This document shows positions 33,685 through 42,404 of a stretch of DNA of 42,438 nucleotides, in pieces. The DNA lies in contig CAZHSB010000008.1 in the NCBI GenBank assembly GCA_964534945.1, forward strand, positions 1-42,438. The letters run 5' to 3'. This DNA is from CAZHFA01 sp964534945. Lineage in GTDB: Bacteria > Bdellovibrionota_C > UBA2361 > CAKMMH01. The translations under genes and the position numbers were made by a program. Position 1 is the first letter of the stretch. Each line of letters opens with the position of its first letter. A model generated the notes under the pieces. It had not been told where the DNA came from. It was given only the letters and a program-made list of their open reading frames with translations, and made no database searches.

Positions 33685-34845
33685 ATGCAAAAAAGTAATG
33701 TGTTAAGGTTAGTAGATTCTCAAGTCTATTACGAAAACAATGTTGAGCTTGTTAAGTCAAATAATGTGACAACGCATTCACTACATAATTCTATTATGTA
33801 TCAGAATAAATTAAACCCAAATATAGCGTCATTTTTTATAGAAAAATATTCTAAGGTTGGAGAAATCGTTTTGGACCCTTTTTGCGGTTTTGGTACGATT
33901 CCGTTAGAAACAAATTTAAAGAAACGAATCTCTTATGCATCGGACATAAATAAATTATTTTTGAAAATTACGAAAGCAAAGTTAAATCCGATTACATTTT
34001 CTAATCTTGCAATGGTTTTACAATCTATTGATACTAAAAGATTAGTAAAGCTTGGAAATTATGAAAAATATTTTGCACCTTTTTTTGATATAGATACATA
34101 CAAAGAAATATTATCTATTAAAGAATACATTGCAAAAAATAAAGATAATGTTTCTTGTTATATTGAATTTTTGCTTGCCAGTATTTTGCATGGTCCGAAC
34201 TCAACTTTTTGCTCTACTCCCACTTATCAAGAATTTTCAATCACACCAAAAGAACAACATCAGATAAATGTTAATAAAAGAATTTCTCCAGAGTATCGTC
34301 CTGTTATTTCAAGATTGCTAAGAAAAGCTTCTTTTAATGAGCAAGATCTCTTTCCATCTTTTTTAGAAGATTTGCAAGATCAAAATAAAATTTACTTAAC
34401 AGATGCTAGAAATTTAAATTATATTGCGTTTCCATCGATTGACTTAATTTTGACCGAGCCTCCATTATTTTTTGATAAATGTAAAAAAATAGATTATTGG
34501 CTAAAAAATTGGTTTTGTGATGTTGATGATTTAAGAACTGAAGATACGGAGGTGTTTGATTTAAATTCTTGGCTTGATTTTATGAACGAGGCATTGATGG
34601 AATTTGTTCGTATATTAAAGCCTACCAAAAGAATTGTATTGATATTAAGGGATTTTGATAAGCATAATAAAAATTTGCTACATAAAGCACTTGTAGAATT
34701 AGTTAATAAAAACTTATCACGTTATCTTCTTCCAGAAAAATGTCTCATAGAGGAACGGAAAGCTCATTCTGATGCGTTAAATCTAGAAAAACAACAATTG
34801 CGTGAAAAGTTGCAGTACAAATATCTTGTTTTAAAAAGATTATAA
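33685..34845 (+). CDS. DNA-methylase-like protein with altered catalytic motif
   Basis: A 386-residue protein with the Rossmann SAM-binding motif of N4/N6 amino-methyltransferases: LDPFCGFGTIPLE (63-75). An N-terminal THSLHNSIMYQNKLNPNIASFFIEKYSK region resembles the start of beta-class DNA methylases. The catalytic motif IV, normally [DNS]PP[YF], reads TEPPLF (257-262), so the first residue is Glu and the aromatic is Leu. No restriction endonuclease gene is adjacent. It may be an orphan DNA or RNA methyltransferase or a non-catalytic relative. It sits 44 bp after the kinase gene on the same strand, with no obvious functional link. Confidence 0.6.
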   Translation: MQKSNVLRLVDSQVYYENNVELVKSNNVTTHSLHNSIMYQNKLNPNIASFFIEKYSKVGEIVLDPFCGFGTIPLETNLKKRISYASDINKLFLKITKAKLNPITFSNLAMVLQSIDTKRLVKLGNYEKYFAPFFDIDTYKEILSIKEYIAKNKDNVSCYIEFLLASILHGPNSTFCSTPTYQEFSITPKEQHQINVNKRISPEYRPVISRLLRKASFNEQDLFPSFLEDLQDQNKIYLTDARNLNYIAFPSIDLILTEPPLFFDKCKKIDYWLKNWFCDVDDLRTEDTEVFDLNSWLDFMNEALMEFVRILKPTKRIVLILRDFDKHNKNLLHKALVELVNKNLSRYLLPEKCLIEERKAHSDALNLEKQQLREKLQYKYLVLKRL

Positions 34846-34946
34846 AAAATACTCTGTTAAAAATTTAATGTTTTTTGTAATATGACAACAGTTTGTATTT
34901 AAATTGGATTTTTATTTGTTTTTTTCGAAAAAGGAAAGAAGTGGTT

Positions 34947-37900
34947 ATGAATTATCTTTTTGAGGTTAGTTGGCAAGTTTGCAATAAAGTCGGTGGAGTA
35001 AATACTGTAATAAAGTCTAAAGCTAAAGAAGCTGTAAAAGAATATCCAAATAGGTATGTCCTTTTTGGTCCTTTGTTAGATGAAAATCCAGAATTTAAAG
35101 AATCAAAAGAAAATGAATATGAAGAGCTAAAAGATGTCCTTTTAACACTTAATCTAAATTTTAAAGTTGGTACATGGGAAACTGATGGGAATCCACTAGT
35201 CGTTTTGATAGATTACAAAAATAGGTATGAAGTAAATAAGCTTTTGTATAGTTACTGGAGAGATTATGGTGTGGATTCTTATGGATGTCAGTGGGATTTT
35301 ATAGAACCTACTCTTTTTGGAACCGCTGTAGGAGAAGCGATAGTTGCAATTTATAAAAAACTAGTAGCGCCAAAAAAAATTAAAGCAGTTTTGCAATGTC
35401 ATGAATGGAGAGTTGGCTCAACGCTTCTTTATGTAAAAAAACATTTATCGGAGATGGGGACGGTTTTCACAACGCATTCGACTACTTTAGGACGTTGTAT
35501 TTCTGGACTAGGAAGAGATTTATTTAAAGAGCTAGATAGGATAAATCCTATTGATGAAGCAAAAACTTATGGGGTTTCCTCAAGGCATATTCTCGAAACT
35601 GTTGTTGCAAGAGAGGCAGATTGCTTTACGACAATTAGTGGCGTGACAGCACTAGAGGCGACAAAGGTACTAAATAAATCTCCAGATTTTGTGATCGAAA
35701 ATGCTTTGTCTTTTAAAGACAAACAGGGCTTTCCAATAGATAAAAATTCTAGAGATGAAAAGCGTGATTTTCTATTAACATTTTGTAAGAGATTTTTAAA
35801 GAAAGATTTATCAAGTGACACAAAAATTTTTGTGACATCTGGAAGATATGAATTCGAAAATAAAGGATATGATGTTTTGTTAGAAGCTTTGGGGAAAATT
35901 GATAAAGCCTTAATGGCCTCGTCTTCTTCATCAGAGGTCGTCGTTTTGTTCCTTGTTTCTGCTGGAGATAAAGGAGTTCATGAAAATGTAAGAAAAAGAG
36001 TAAAAGATGAAAATTTTACAGAAGGGTCAGTGGGAATAACAACACATAGATTATATGACGAGGCTCATGATCCTATAGTAAGTACTTGCTATAAATTAGG
36101 GTTAAAAAATTCCCAAGAAAATAAAGTAAATATTATTTTTTCTCCTGCCTTTTTAGATGGAGTTGATGGAGCTTTTGATAAAAAATATTTAGATGTCTTG
36201 TCTGGTGCAGATTTAGGAGTATTCCCATCTTTTTATGAACCTTGGGGATATTCTCCTCTTGAAAGTATGTCGGTAATGGTTCCTGCAGTAACTACAGATA
36301 TAGCGGGAATAGGTGAGTGGGCTACTAGTTTAAAAGATCATAATGGGCTTCTTGTGATAAAAAGAAAGGGGCAAAATAGAGATGTTGTAGTAAAAGAGCT
36401 TGAAGATTTAATGTTCGCATTCATGAAAAAAACTGCAAAAGAAATAAATACACTTCGAGAAGCTTCATATAAGCTTGCAAGAAATGCTGATTGGAGCAAG
36501 GTTTATCATAAATATATTGAAGCTTATAATAAAGGTTTAGATAATGCAGAAAAACGTTTTGACATTTTGAGCGCTGATATAAATAAGGCTGTTAGTGCTA
36601 AAATGATACAAAACACAAAACCATACTATAGGTCGTTTACAGTTGTGTCGGATCTTCCAGAGGAAATAAATAAAATATATGATCTTGCCTATAATTTGTG
36701 GTGGTGTTGGAATCCTGATGCTAGATCTTTATTTAATATGCTAGGAGATGAGCTTTGGGTAGGAACAGGTTGTAATCCTGTTAAGATGCTAAATATTTTG
36801 CCATCTGAAAAAATAGTTCAAAAATGTAAAGATAAAGAATTTATGTCTCTTTACGATACTGTGATTTCTAAATTTGAATCATATATGAACGATAAAACTT
36901 CATACGTAAAATATGGTGACAAGCTAAACAATAAAAATCCTGTGGCATACTTTTCAATGGAATATGGATTCCATGAATGCATGCCAATTTATTCTGGTGG
37001 ATTAGGAGTTCTTTCTGGAGATCACTTAAAATCTGCATCTGATATTAATATTCCACTTATTGGCGTGGGACTTTTTTATAGAGAAACGTATTTTAAACAA
37101 ATAATCAATAAAGACGGTTATCAAGAAGAATCATACGAAAAGCAAGATTGCTCAATGTTACCAATGAAAGCATTGTTAGATGAAGATGCAAATGAAGCTA
37201 GAGTAAGTGTAATGTTGCCTGGGCGTGTTTTATATCTTCGAATTTGGATAGTGAATATTGGTAGGATAAAACTTTATTTATTAGATTCTGATTGTGAAGA
37301 AAATGAACAAATGGACAGAACGTTAACTGCTAGGCTTTATGGCGGTGATAGACGAATGAGAATTAAGCAGGAAATTGCTTTAGGAATTGGAGGTGTAAGA
37401 TTAATACGTGATGTCTTAAAATTACAACCCGCTGTTTATCATTTAAACGAAGGTCATTGTGGATTTCTTGTTCTCGAAAGAATAAATGAACTTATGCAAA
37501 AAAATGGCTTGAATTACCAAGAGGCAAGAGAAGCTGTTAAGGCTTCGACTGTGTTTACCACTCATACACCTGTTCCTGCAGGAAATGAGGTTTTTGAGTT
37601 TGATCTTTTAAGACATTATTTATCATATTATGTTCAGAAATTAGGAATAACATGGGAACAATTTATTGAACTTGGTTGCGAAAATCATATAGGAGATACA
37701 GATAAATTTTCGATGACAGTTTTTGCATTAAAACTTACATCTAAGGCAAATGCCGTTGCAAAACTTCATGGTGTTGTTAGTAGAAAAATGTGGCAAAATG
37801 TTTGGAAAGGAATTAATGAAGAAGATCTTCCAATCTTTTCTATTACAAATGGAATACATACTCAGACATGGCTAAGCCATAATATGAGGAATCTTTATGA

Positions 37901-39182
37901 TAAATATCTTCAAATAAAATGGGGCGTTGATGATGATTCCTTATCAGTTTGGTCTGGTATTGATAAAATTCCAAATGAAGAATTTTGGACTGTTAAATTA
38001 GATCAAAAACAAAAGTTTATTGATAGAATAAAAAATAAAATAAGACAAGATTATGAAAGACGTGGTGAAAGTAGGGAACTTATTGACGAAACAGTTAATA
38101 ATTTGCACGCAGATGTTTTGACAATTGGTTTTGCACGTCGTTTTGCGACATATAAAAGATCTGATTTATTTTTAAGGGATTGGGATAGAATTGTTCGTAT
38201 ATTATCAAACCAAGGAAAACCTGTGCAAATAATTGTAGCTGGAAAAGCACACCCTGCAGATGTTGCTGGAAAAGAAATTATTCAACATATTGTAAAAGCA
38301 TCAAGAGCTCCCGAGCTAAAAGGAAGAGTTGTATTCTTAGAAAATTACGATATGGGAATTGCAAGGCTTCTAACAAGAGGAGTTGACGTTTGGTTAAATA
38401 ATCCTGTGAGACCTCATGAAGCTTCTGGAACTTCTGGAATGAAAGTTTGCCCTAATTTAGGAGTTAATTTTTCTATTCTTGATGGTTGGTGGGACGAGGG
38501 ATATAACGAAAATGTTGGATTTAAAATTGATGCGGGACAGGAATTCAATAATAGAGATTATCAAGATGATATGGACAATAAAGCAATGCTTGATATGCTT
38601 GAGAATGTGATAGTTCCTATGTATTACGATAGAAATGACAAAGGATATTCTGAAAAATGGATGAGAATTGCTAAAAACTCAGTTAAAGAATTGAGTCCAT
38701 ATTTTAGTACTCAAAGAATGTTAAAAGAATATTATGATTTAAGTTATGAGCCAACTAGTCAACGAAAATTTTTATTAGAACAAGATGATTATAAAGGATT
38801 AAGAGAAATAACAGAATGGAAGCGTCAAATTTCTAATATGTTTTCTACTGTTCGTATATTAAAAATCAATGTAGACGGAATCACAAGTGATCTAATGCCT
38901 GCAGGTGGCAAGGTGACAGTTTCTATGCTTGTGGACCCAGGTAGGTTATCAAAAGATGAATTGCTTTCAGAACTTGTTTTAATAAGGCGAGGCGATTCAA
39001 AGGAAGAATCTTTGATAGTTAAAAAATTTGATTTTAAAGAAATTACTGAAGATAACATGCTAGAGTATTCTTTAGTATTTGAAATTGCCGAAAGTGGAAA
39101 TTACTCGTATGCTGTAAGGATTATGCCGTATCATAGGCTTTTGTCGTCAGTAAAGGAGACAGGGCTAGTCTGCTGGGGCTAA
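34947..39182 (+). CDS. Glycogen synthase (GT3 type) - alpha-glucan phosphorylase (GT35) fusion
   Basis: A 1,411-residue two-enzyme protein. Residues 1 to about 545 match the eukaryotic/Bacteroidetes-type glycogen synthase: LFEVSWQVCNKVGGVNTVIKS at the start, CHEW (H152), TTHSTTLGR, and FPSFYEPWGYSPLESM, the donor-site region. Residues about 563 to 1290 are a short-type alpha-glucan phosphorylase: AYNLWWCWNPDA, YFSMEYGFHECMPIYSGGLG, NEGHCGF, THTPVPAGNE, FARRFATYKR and the PLP lysine K1166 in EASGTSGMK. A final 110-residue beta-rich segment has no clear match. The ATG at 34947 with AAGGAAAG upstream gives the canonical synthase start. Both active sites look intact, so one chain could build and break the same polymer. 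Confidence 0.9.
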   Translation: MNYLFEVSWQVCNKVGGVNTVIKSKAKEAVKEYPNRYVLFGPLLDENPEFKESKENEYEELKDVLLTLNLNFKVGTWETDGNPLVVLIDYKNRYEVNKLLYSYWRDYGVDSYGCQWDFIEPTLFGTAVGEAIVAIYKKLVAPKKIKAVLQCHEWRVGSTLLYVKKHLSEMGTVFTTHSTTLGRCISGLGRDLFKELDRINPIDEAKTYGVSSRHILETVVAREADCFTTISGVTALEATKVLNKSPDFVIENALSFKDKQGFPIDKNSRDEKRDFLLTFCKRFLKKDLSSDTKIFVTSGRYEFENKGYDVLLEALGKIDKALMASSSSSEVVVLFLVSAGDKGVHENVRKRVKDENFTEGSVGITTHRLYDEAHDPIVSTCYKLGLKNSQENKVNIIFSPAFLDGVDGAFDKKYLDVLSGADLGVFPSFYEPWGYSPLESMSVMVPAVTTDIAGIGEWATSLKDHNGLLVIKRKGQNRDVVVKELEDLMFAFMKKTAKEINTLREASYKLARNADWSKVYHKYIEAYNKGLDNAEKRFDILSADINKAVSAKMIQNTKPYYRSFTVVSDLPEEINKIYDLAYNLWWCWNPDARSLFNMLGDELWVGTGCNPVKMLNILPSEKIVQKCKDKEFMSLYDTVISKFESYMNDKTSYVKYGDKLNNKNPVAYFSMEYGFHECMPIYSGGLGVLSGDHLKSASDINIPLIGVGLFYRETYFKQIINKDGYQEESYEKQDCSMLPMKALLDEDANEARVSVMLPGRVLYLRIWIVNIGRIKLYLLDSDCEENEQMDRTLTARLYGGDRRMRIKQEIALGIGGVRLIRDVLKLQPAVYHLNEGHCGFLVLERINELMQKNGLNYQEAREAVKASTVFTTHTPVPAGNEVFEFDLLRHYLSYYVQKLGITWEQFIELGCENHIGDTDKFSMTVFALKLTSKANAVAKLHGVVSRKMWQNVWKGINEEDLPIFSITNGIHTQTWLSHNMRNLYDKYLQIKWGVDDDSLSVWSGIDKIPNEEFWTVKLDQKQKFIDRIKNKIRQDYERRGESRELIDETVNNLHADVLTIGFARRFATYKRSDLFLRDWDRIVRILSNQGKPVQIIVAGKAHPADVAGKEIIQHIVKASRAPELKGRVVFLENYDMGIARLLTRGVDVWLNNPVRPHEASGTSGMKVCPNLGVNFSILDGWWDEGYNENVGFKIDAGQEFNNRDYQDDMDNKAMLDMLENVIVPMYYDRNDKGYSEKWMRIAKNSVKELSPYFSTQRMLKEYYDLSYEPTSQRKFLLEQDDYKGLREITEWKRQISNMFSTVRILKINVDGITSDLMPAGGKVTVSMLVDPGRLSKDELLSELVLIRRGDSKEESLIVKKFDFKEITEDNMLEYSLVFEIAESGNYSYAVRIMPYHRLLSSVKETGLVCWG

Positions 39183-39732
39183 TCTTAGATGGTGCTTTTG
39201 GCGATAAATCGTATAAAATGAAAAAGGGAGGATTTTATAAGGCTTGTATATACCATTAGAATCATCTTTATTATTTTTTAAATTTTTCATCTAAAATAAC
39301 TGCCTAAAATAAGAGGATGAGAAGTTGTATGTATTTTTTATTGTTTAGATAAAATTGAATTATTTATTAATATATTTTTTTCTGTTAATACATCCATGAT
39401 ATAATTTTAGTTATTTCAAAGAGAATGGCGCTTTCTTTTTCATTTAAAACTAAAAATTTTATTTACAAGATAAGTTGTTGAATGTGATGTGTCAAATATT
39501 GCCGCATTAGAAACTCCATATAAACTACCTGAGAATTAGCTTTCCTGAAGAGAGTAAATTTCTTGGCAATCGAATAATCATCATGAACGCCATCTTAAAG
39601 TCTTCGACAAAATTCAAGAAAAAGGGGCTTATATAATTTTTTGAAACTTAAAATTATATGGCGCATCAAATATCATAGGTCCAGCCGTTTTATTGGAGAG
39701 TTTTTGTTAAAAATTATTTTTTATGGTTTATT
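39183..39732. other. 550-bp spacer with a possible gene remnant
   Basis: No intact gene. On the minus strand, 39463-39594 is an open frame of 43 codons that reads like protein (DDYSIAKKFTLFRKANSQ, then VVYMEFLMRQYL) and an adjacent frame upstream reads KPLFLNFVEDFKMAF, as if one gene had been frameshifted and eroded. No start, Shine-Dalgarno or family match is visible. Confidence 0.3.
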
Positions 39733-41979
39733 ATGAAAGAGTTTTTATTTTTTATTGCAAGATTAACTTATGGAAAATTAAGCCATGTTTGGGGAGAAAA
39801 TCTCTTAAAAAAACAAGATATTTTGTCAAATTTTTCAAAAATTTTAAAAACTACATATATTTCTTTATTTTGTCCAATTCTTCTTTTTGCGCAAACACCA
39901 ACTCCAACAACTACATACGTTAATGTAGGTTCTCTTCAGTCAATAAGTGCGGGAGGGGCTCATACATGTGGAGTGACGACAGATAGTAATAAATCAGTCT
40001 ATTGTTGGGGCAATAATGGTTTTGGTCAATTAGGAAATAATTCTACAACAGGTAGCAACGTGCCAGTTCAAGTATTAGGTGGGGAACAAGGCGGGACATA
40101 TTTAACAGGCGTAAGCCAAGTTTCTGCAGGATATAAACATACCTGCTCAGTAACGACAGGTGGAGTGCTTTATTGCTGGGGATTAAATTGGCATGGTCGA
40201 TTAGGAAATGATACTATGGCAAATAGTAGTGTGCCCGTTTTGGTAAAAGATACAACGGGGGAAGGCTATTTAGCAGACATAAGCCAAGTTTCTTTAGGAT
40301 ATTCTCATAGCTGTGCAGTAACAACACGCGGAGAAGTCTATTGTTGGGGTTATAATTTTTATGGGCAAATCGGAGATAATACTACTTTGACAAGGAAGAT
40401 TCCAGTACGAGTAGTAGGCATCGGAGGAATCGGAACGTTATCAGGGATAAGTCAAGTTTCATTGGGATACAATTATACCTGCGCAGTAACATTTGATGAA
40501 GCAGTTTATTGTTGGGGGAAAAATTCTTATGGACAACTTGGAAATAATTCCACGGAAATAAGCAAAATACCAATCCGAGTAAAAGATGTATTAGGAACAG
40601 GTTTGTTGTCTGGAATATTTCAAGTTTCTGCAGGTTATTCTCATACGTGTGCAGTAACTATGGAAGGAACAATATATTGTTGGGGGAAAAATAGCTTTTG
40701 TCAGTTAGGAAGTGATAATAGTTCAAATAGTAGTCTTCCAGTACAAGTAGTAGGCATGGGGGGAGTCGGAACGTTATTAAACATAAAACAGGTTATTGCT
40801 TCTGGAGATGGATCAAACAAGACTGAGCAGACTTATGCTGTGGCAATAGATGGTAGCATATATAGTTGGGGATATAATGAATATGGGCTTGGTGATAGAC
40901 TTACATATAGTAGTTGTACTCCAATACAAGTAAGCAATATAGTAGGAGATGGCTTTTTATCAGATATAGTTCAAGTTACAGCTACTAAACGTCATGTTTG
41001 TGCGAAGACTTTAATTGGAAGAGTGTATTGTTGGGGGGAAAATTCTTATGGACAACTTGGAAACAACTCGACTACAAATAGTAGTTTGCCAGTTAAAATC
41101 TACGATGGTACTGGAACAGCGTCATGTATGGTTGCATGTTGTTCGCATTGGAATTATACGAATGTTGGCGAAATTTGTTCTGGAGGGGTATATGGATGTT
41201 ATGGCGCAGGGGATTATAGCGTTGTGTGTCATGCGTCTGTATCAACTATAACGTCATCAAATACTTCTATTACGAAAGAGACTAGTATATCGATAATAAA
41301 TCCAGTGTTTACATCTACATATACGACAACAGAGTCTTCACAAGATTATAGTATGACATTTGATTATGGTAATTTGTTAAAAAAATCTGAATATTGTAAT
41401 AATAATGAATATAGTCAACTTAAAGATGACAATATAATGATGACAGCTATTGGTTCATTACAATCTATAAGTACTGGGTATGATCATACATGCGGAGTGA
41501 CGACAGATAGTAATAAATATGTGTATTGTTGGGGAAATAATGAGATAGGGCAACTTGGAAATAACACTAAAACAAATAGTAGTATACCAATACAAGTATT
41601 AGGAGGAGCGCAAGGTGGAACGTATTTAACAGGTGTAAGTGAAGTTCAAGCAGGATTTGGTCATACCTGTGCGTTAACAACGAGTGGAGCAGTCTATTGT
41701 TGGGGTGATAATGATTATGGACATTTAGGAGATGGCTCTACAACTGTTAGGTTGACCCCAGTTAGGGTCATAGGGGGAGCACAGGGCGGAACATATTTAA
41801 CAGGCGTAAGCCAAGTTGCCACAAAAGGTTGGTATAGTTGTGCAGTCATTGTAGATGGCTCTGTTTATTGTTGGGGAAGAAATAAGTATGGTCAATTAGG
41901 AAATAATAGTAAAGTTACAACTACCTCACCAGTACGGGTACTGGGAGGAGCGCAAGGTGGAACTTATTTCAGGACGTGA
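39733..41979 (+). CDS. Secreted RCC1-repeat protein, truncated
   Basis: A 748-residue protein. A 37-residue N-terminal extension precedes a signal-like segment (ILKTTYISLFCPILLFAQT). Seven RCC1 repeats follow (about residues 68-475), each of the pattern HTCxVTT-x-VYCWGxNxxGQLGNNS, with paired cysteines likely bridged outside the cytosol; seven is one full propeller. A Cys-rich and Ser/Thr-rich linker (about 475-570) comes next, then a second propeller begins with a near copy of the first repeat (GSLQSIS, HTCGVTTDSNK). It runs for two full repeats and part of a third, then ends at a TGA inside a 20-bp inverted repeat. RCC1 sequence resumes past that point in another frame, so the C-terminus is not original. 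No Shine-Dalgarno is visible. Confidence 0.8.
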   Translation: MKEFLFFIARLTYGKLSHVWGENLLKKQDILSNFSKILKTTYISLFCPILLFAQTPTPTTTYVNVGSLQSISAGGAHTCGVTTDSNKSVYCWGNNGFGQLGNNSTTGSNVPVQVLGGEQGGTYLTGVSQVSAGYKHTCSVTTGGVLYCWGLNWHGRLGNDTMANSSVPVLVKDTTGEGYLADISQVSLGYSHSCAVTTRGEVYCWGYNFYGQIGDNTTLTRKIPVRVVGIGGIGTLSGISQVSLGYNYTCAVTFDEAVYCWGKNSYGQLGNNSTEISKIPIRVKDVLGTGLLSGIFQVSAGYSHTCAVTMEGTIYCWGKNSFCQLGSDNSSNSSLPVQVVGMGGVGTLLNIKQVIASGDGSNKTEQTYAVAIDGSIYSWGYNEYGLGDRLTYSSCTPIQVSNIVGDGFLSDIVQVTATKRHVCAKTLIGRVYCWGENSYGQLGNNSTTNSSLPVKIYDGTGTASCMVACCSHWNYTNVGEICSGGVYGCYGAGDYSVVCHASVSTITSSNTSITKETSISIINPVFTSTYTTTESSQDYSMTFDYGNLLKKSEYCNNNEYSQLKDDNIMMTAIGSLQSISTGYDHTCGVTTDSNKYVYCWGNNEIGQLGNNTKTNSSIPIQVLGGAQGGTYLTGVSEVQAGFGHTCALTTSGAVYCWGDNDYGHLGDGSTTVRLTPVRVIGGAQGGTYLTGVSQVATKGWYSCAVIVDGSVYCWGRNKYGQLGNNSKVTTTSPVRVLGGAQGGTYFRT

Positions 41980-41981
41980 CA
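41962..41981. repeat. 20-bp inverted repeat, left arm
   Basis: ACTTATTTCAGGACGTGACA, the perfect reverse complement of 42385-42404. It contains the TGA that ends the RCC1 gene. It ends in CA, as the outer tip of many insertion sequences does. Confidence 0.9.
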
Positions 41982-42384
41982 GTGGTGCCGGTTCTAGCTG
42001 TTCTACGTGTGTTATAACGACGAGTGGAGAAGTGTATTGTTGGGGATATAATGAGTATGGTCAATTAGGAAATAATTCTACAACAGATAGTAGTATACCC
42101 ATACAAGTGTTGGGGGTTGGTGGAAGTGGAACGCTGTCAAATATAGTGCAAATTTCTGTAGGAGTTTATTATGCCTGTGCCTTAACTGCATCTAAAACAG
42201 TGTATTGTTGGGGCTCTAATGGTTCTGGACAATTAGGAAATAATTCTACTTCTACAAGTAAAACACCTGTACAAGTAAAAAATGAAGCAGGAACTGGGTA
42301 TTTAACAGGCGTAAGTCAAATTTCTGCAGGGGGGGGATTACATATAGATGCTGGCTTTAGTTGTGCAGTGACAACGAGTGGAAA
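41982..42384 (+). pseudogene. Displaced RCC1 repeats, out of frame
   Basis: Continuing RCC1 coding sequence in a different frame from the gene before it: CVITTSGEVYCWGYNEYGQL, then ALTASKTVYCWGSNGSGQLG, then SCAVTTSGNV, where it is cut off just before the expected YCWG. Both ends coincide with the two arms of a 20-bp inverted repeat. A GTG at 41957 could in principle start an independent product, but nothing supports that. Read as the severed tail of the second propeller. Confidence 0.75.
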
Positions 42385-42404
42385 TGTCACGTCCTGAAAT
42401 AAGT
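42385..42404. repeat. 20-bp inverted repeat, right arm
   Basis: TGTCACGTCCTGAAATAAGT, the perfect reverse complement of 41962-41981, beginning with TG. RCC1 coding sequence stops exactly at its left edge. Confidence 0.9.

Noticed and set aside
40382..40573. Antisense frame inside the RCC1 gene
   Set aside because: RCC1 repeats give recurring open antisense frames as a by-product of their codon pattern; no independent signal.
41962..41981. Simple one-base sequencing error as the cause of the RCC1 frame change
   Set aside because: The break also lacks the roughly 20 bp that normally link two repeats, and it coincides exactly with a 20-bp inverted repeat, so a larger event is more likely.
39733..42384. 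RCC1 repeats as a CRISPR-like or non-coding repeat array
   Set aside because: The roughly 170-bp repeats translate into conserved RCC1 blades and differ mostly at synonymous or loop positions; spacing and content are those of protein repeats.
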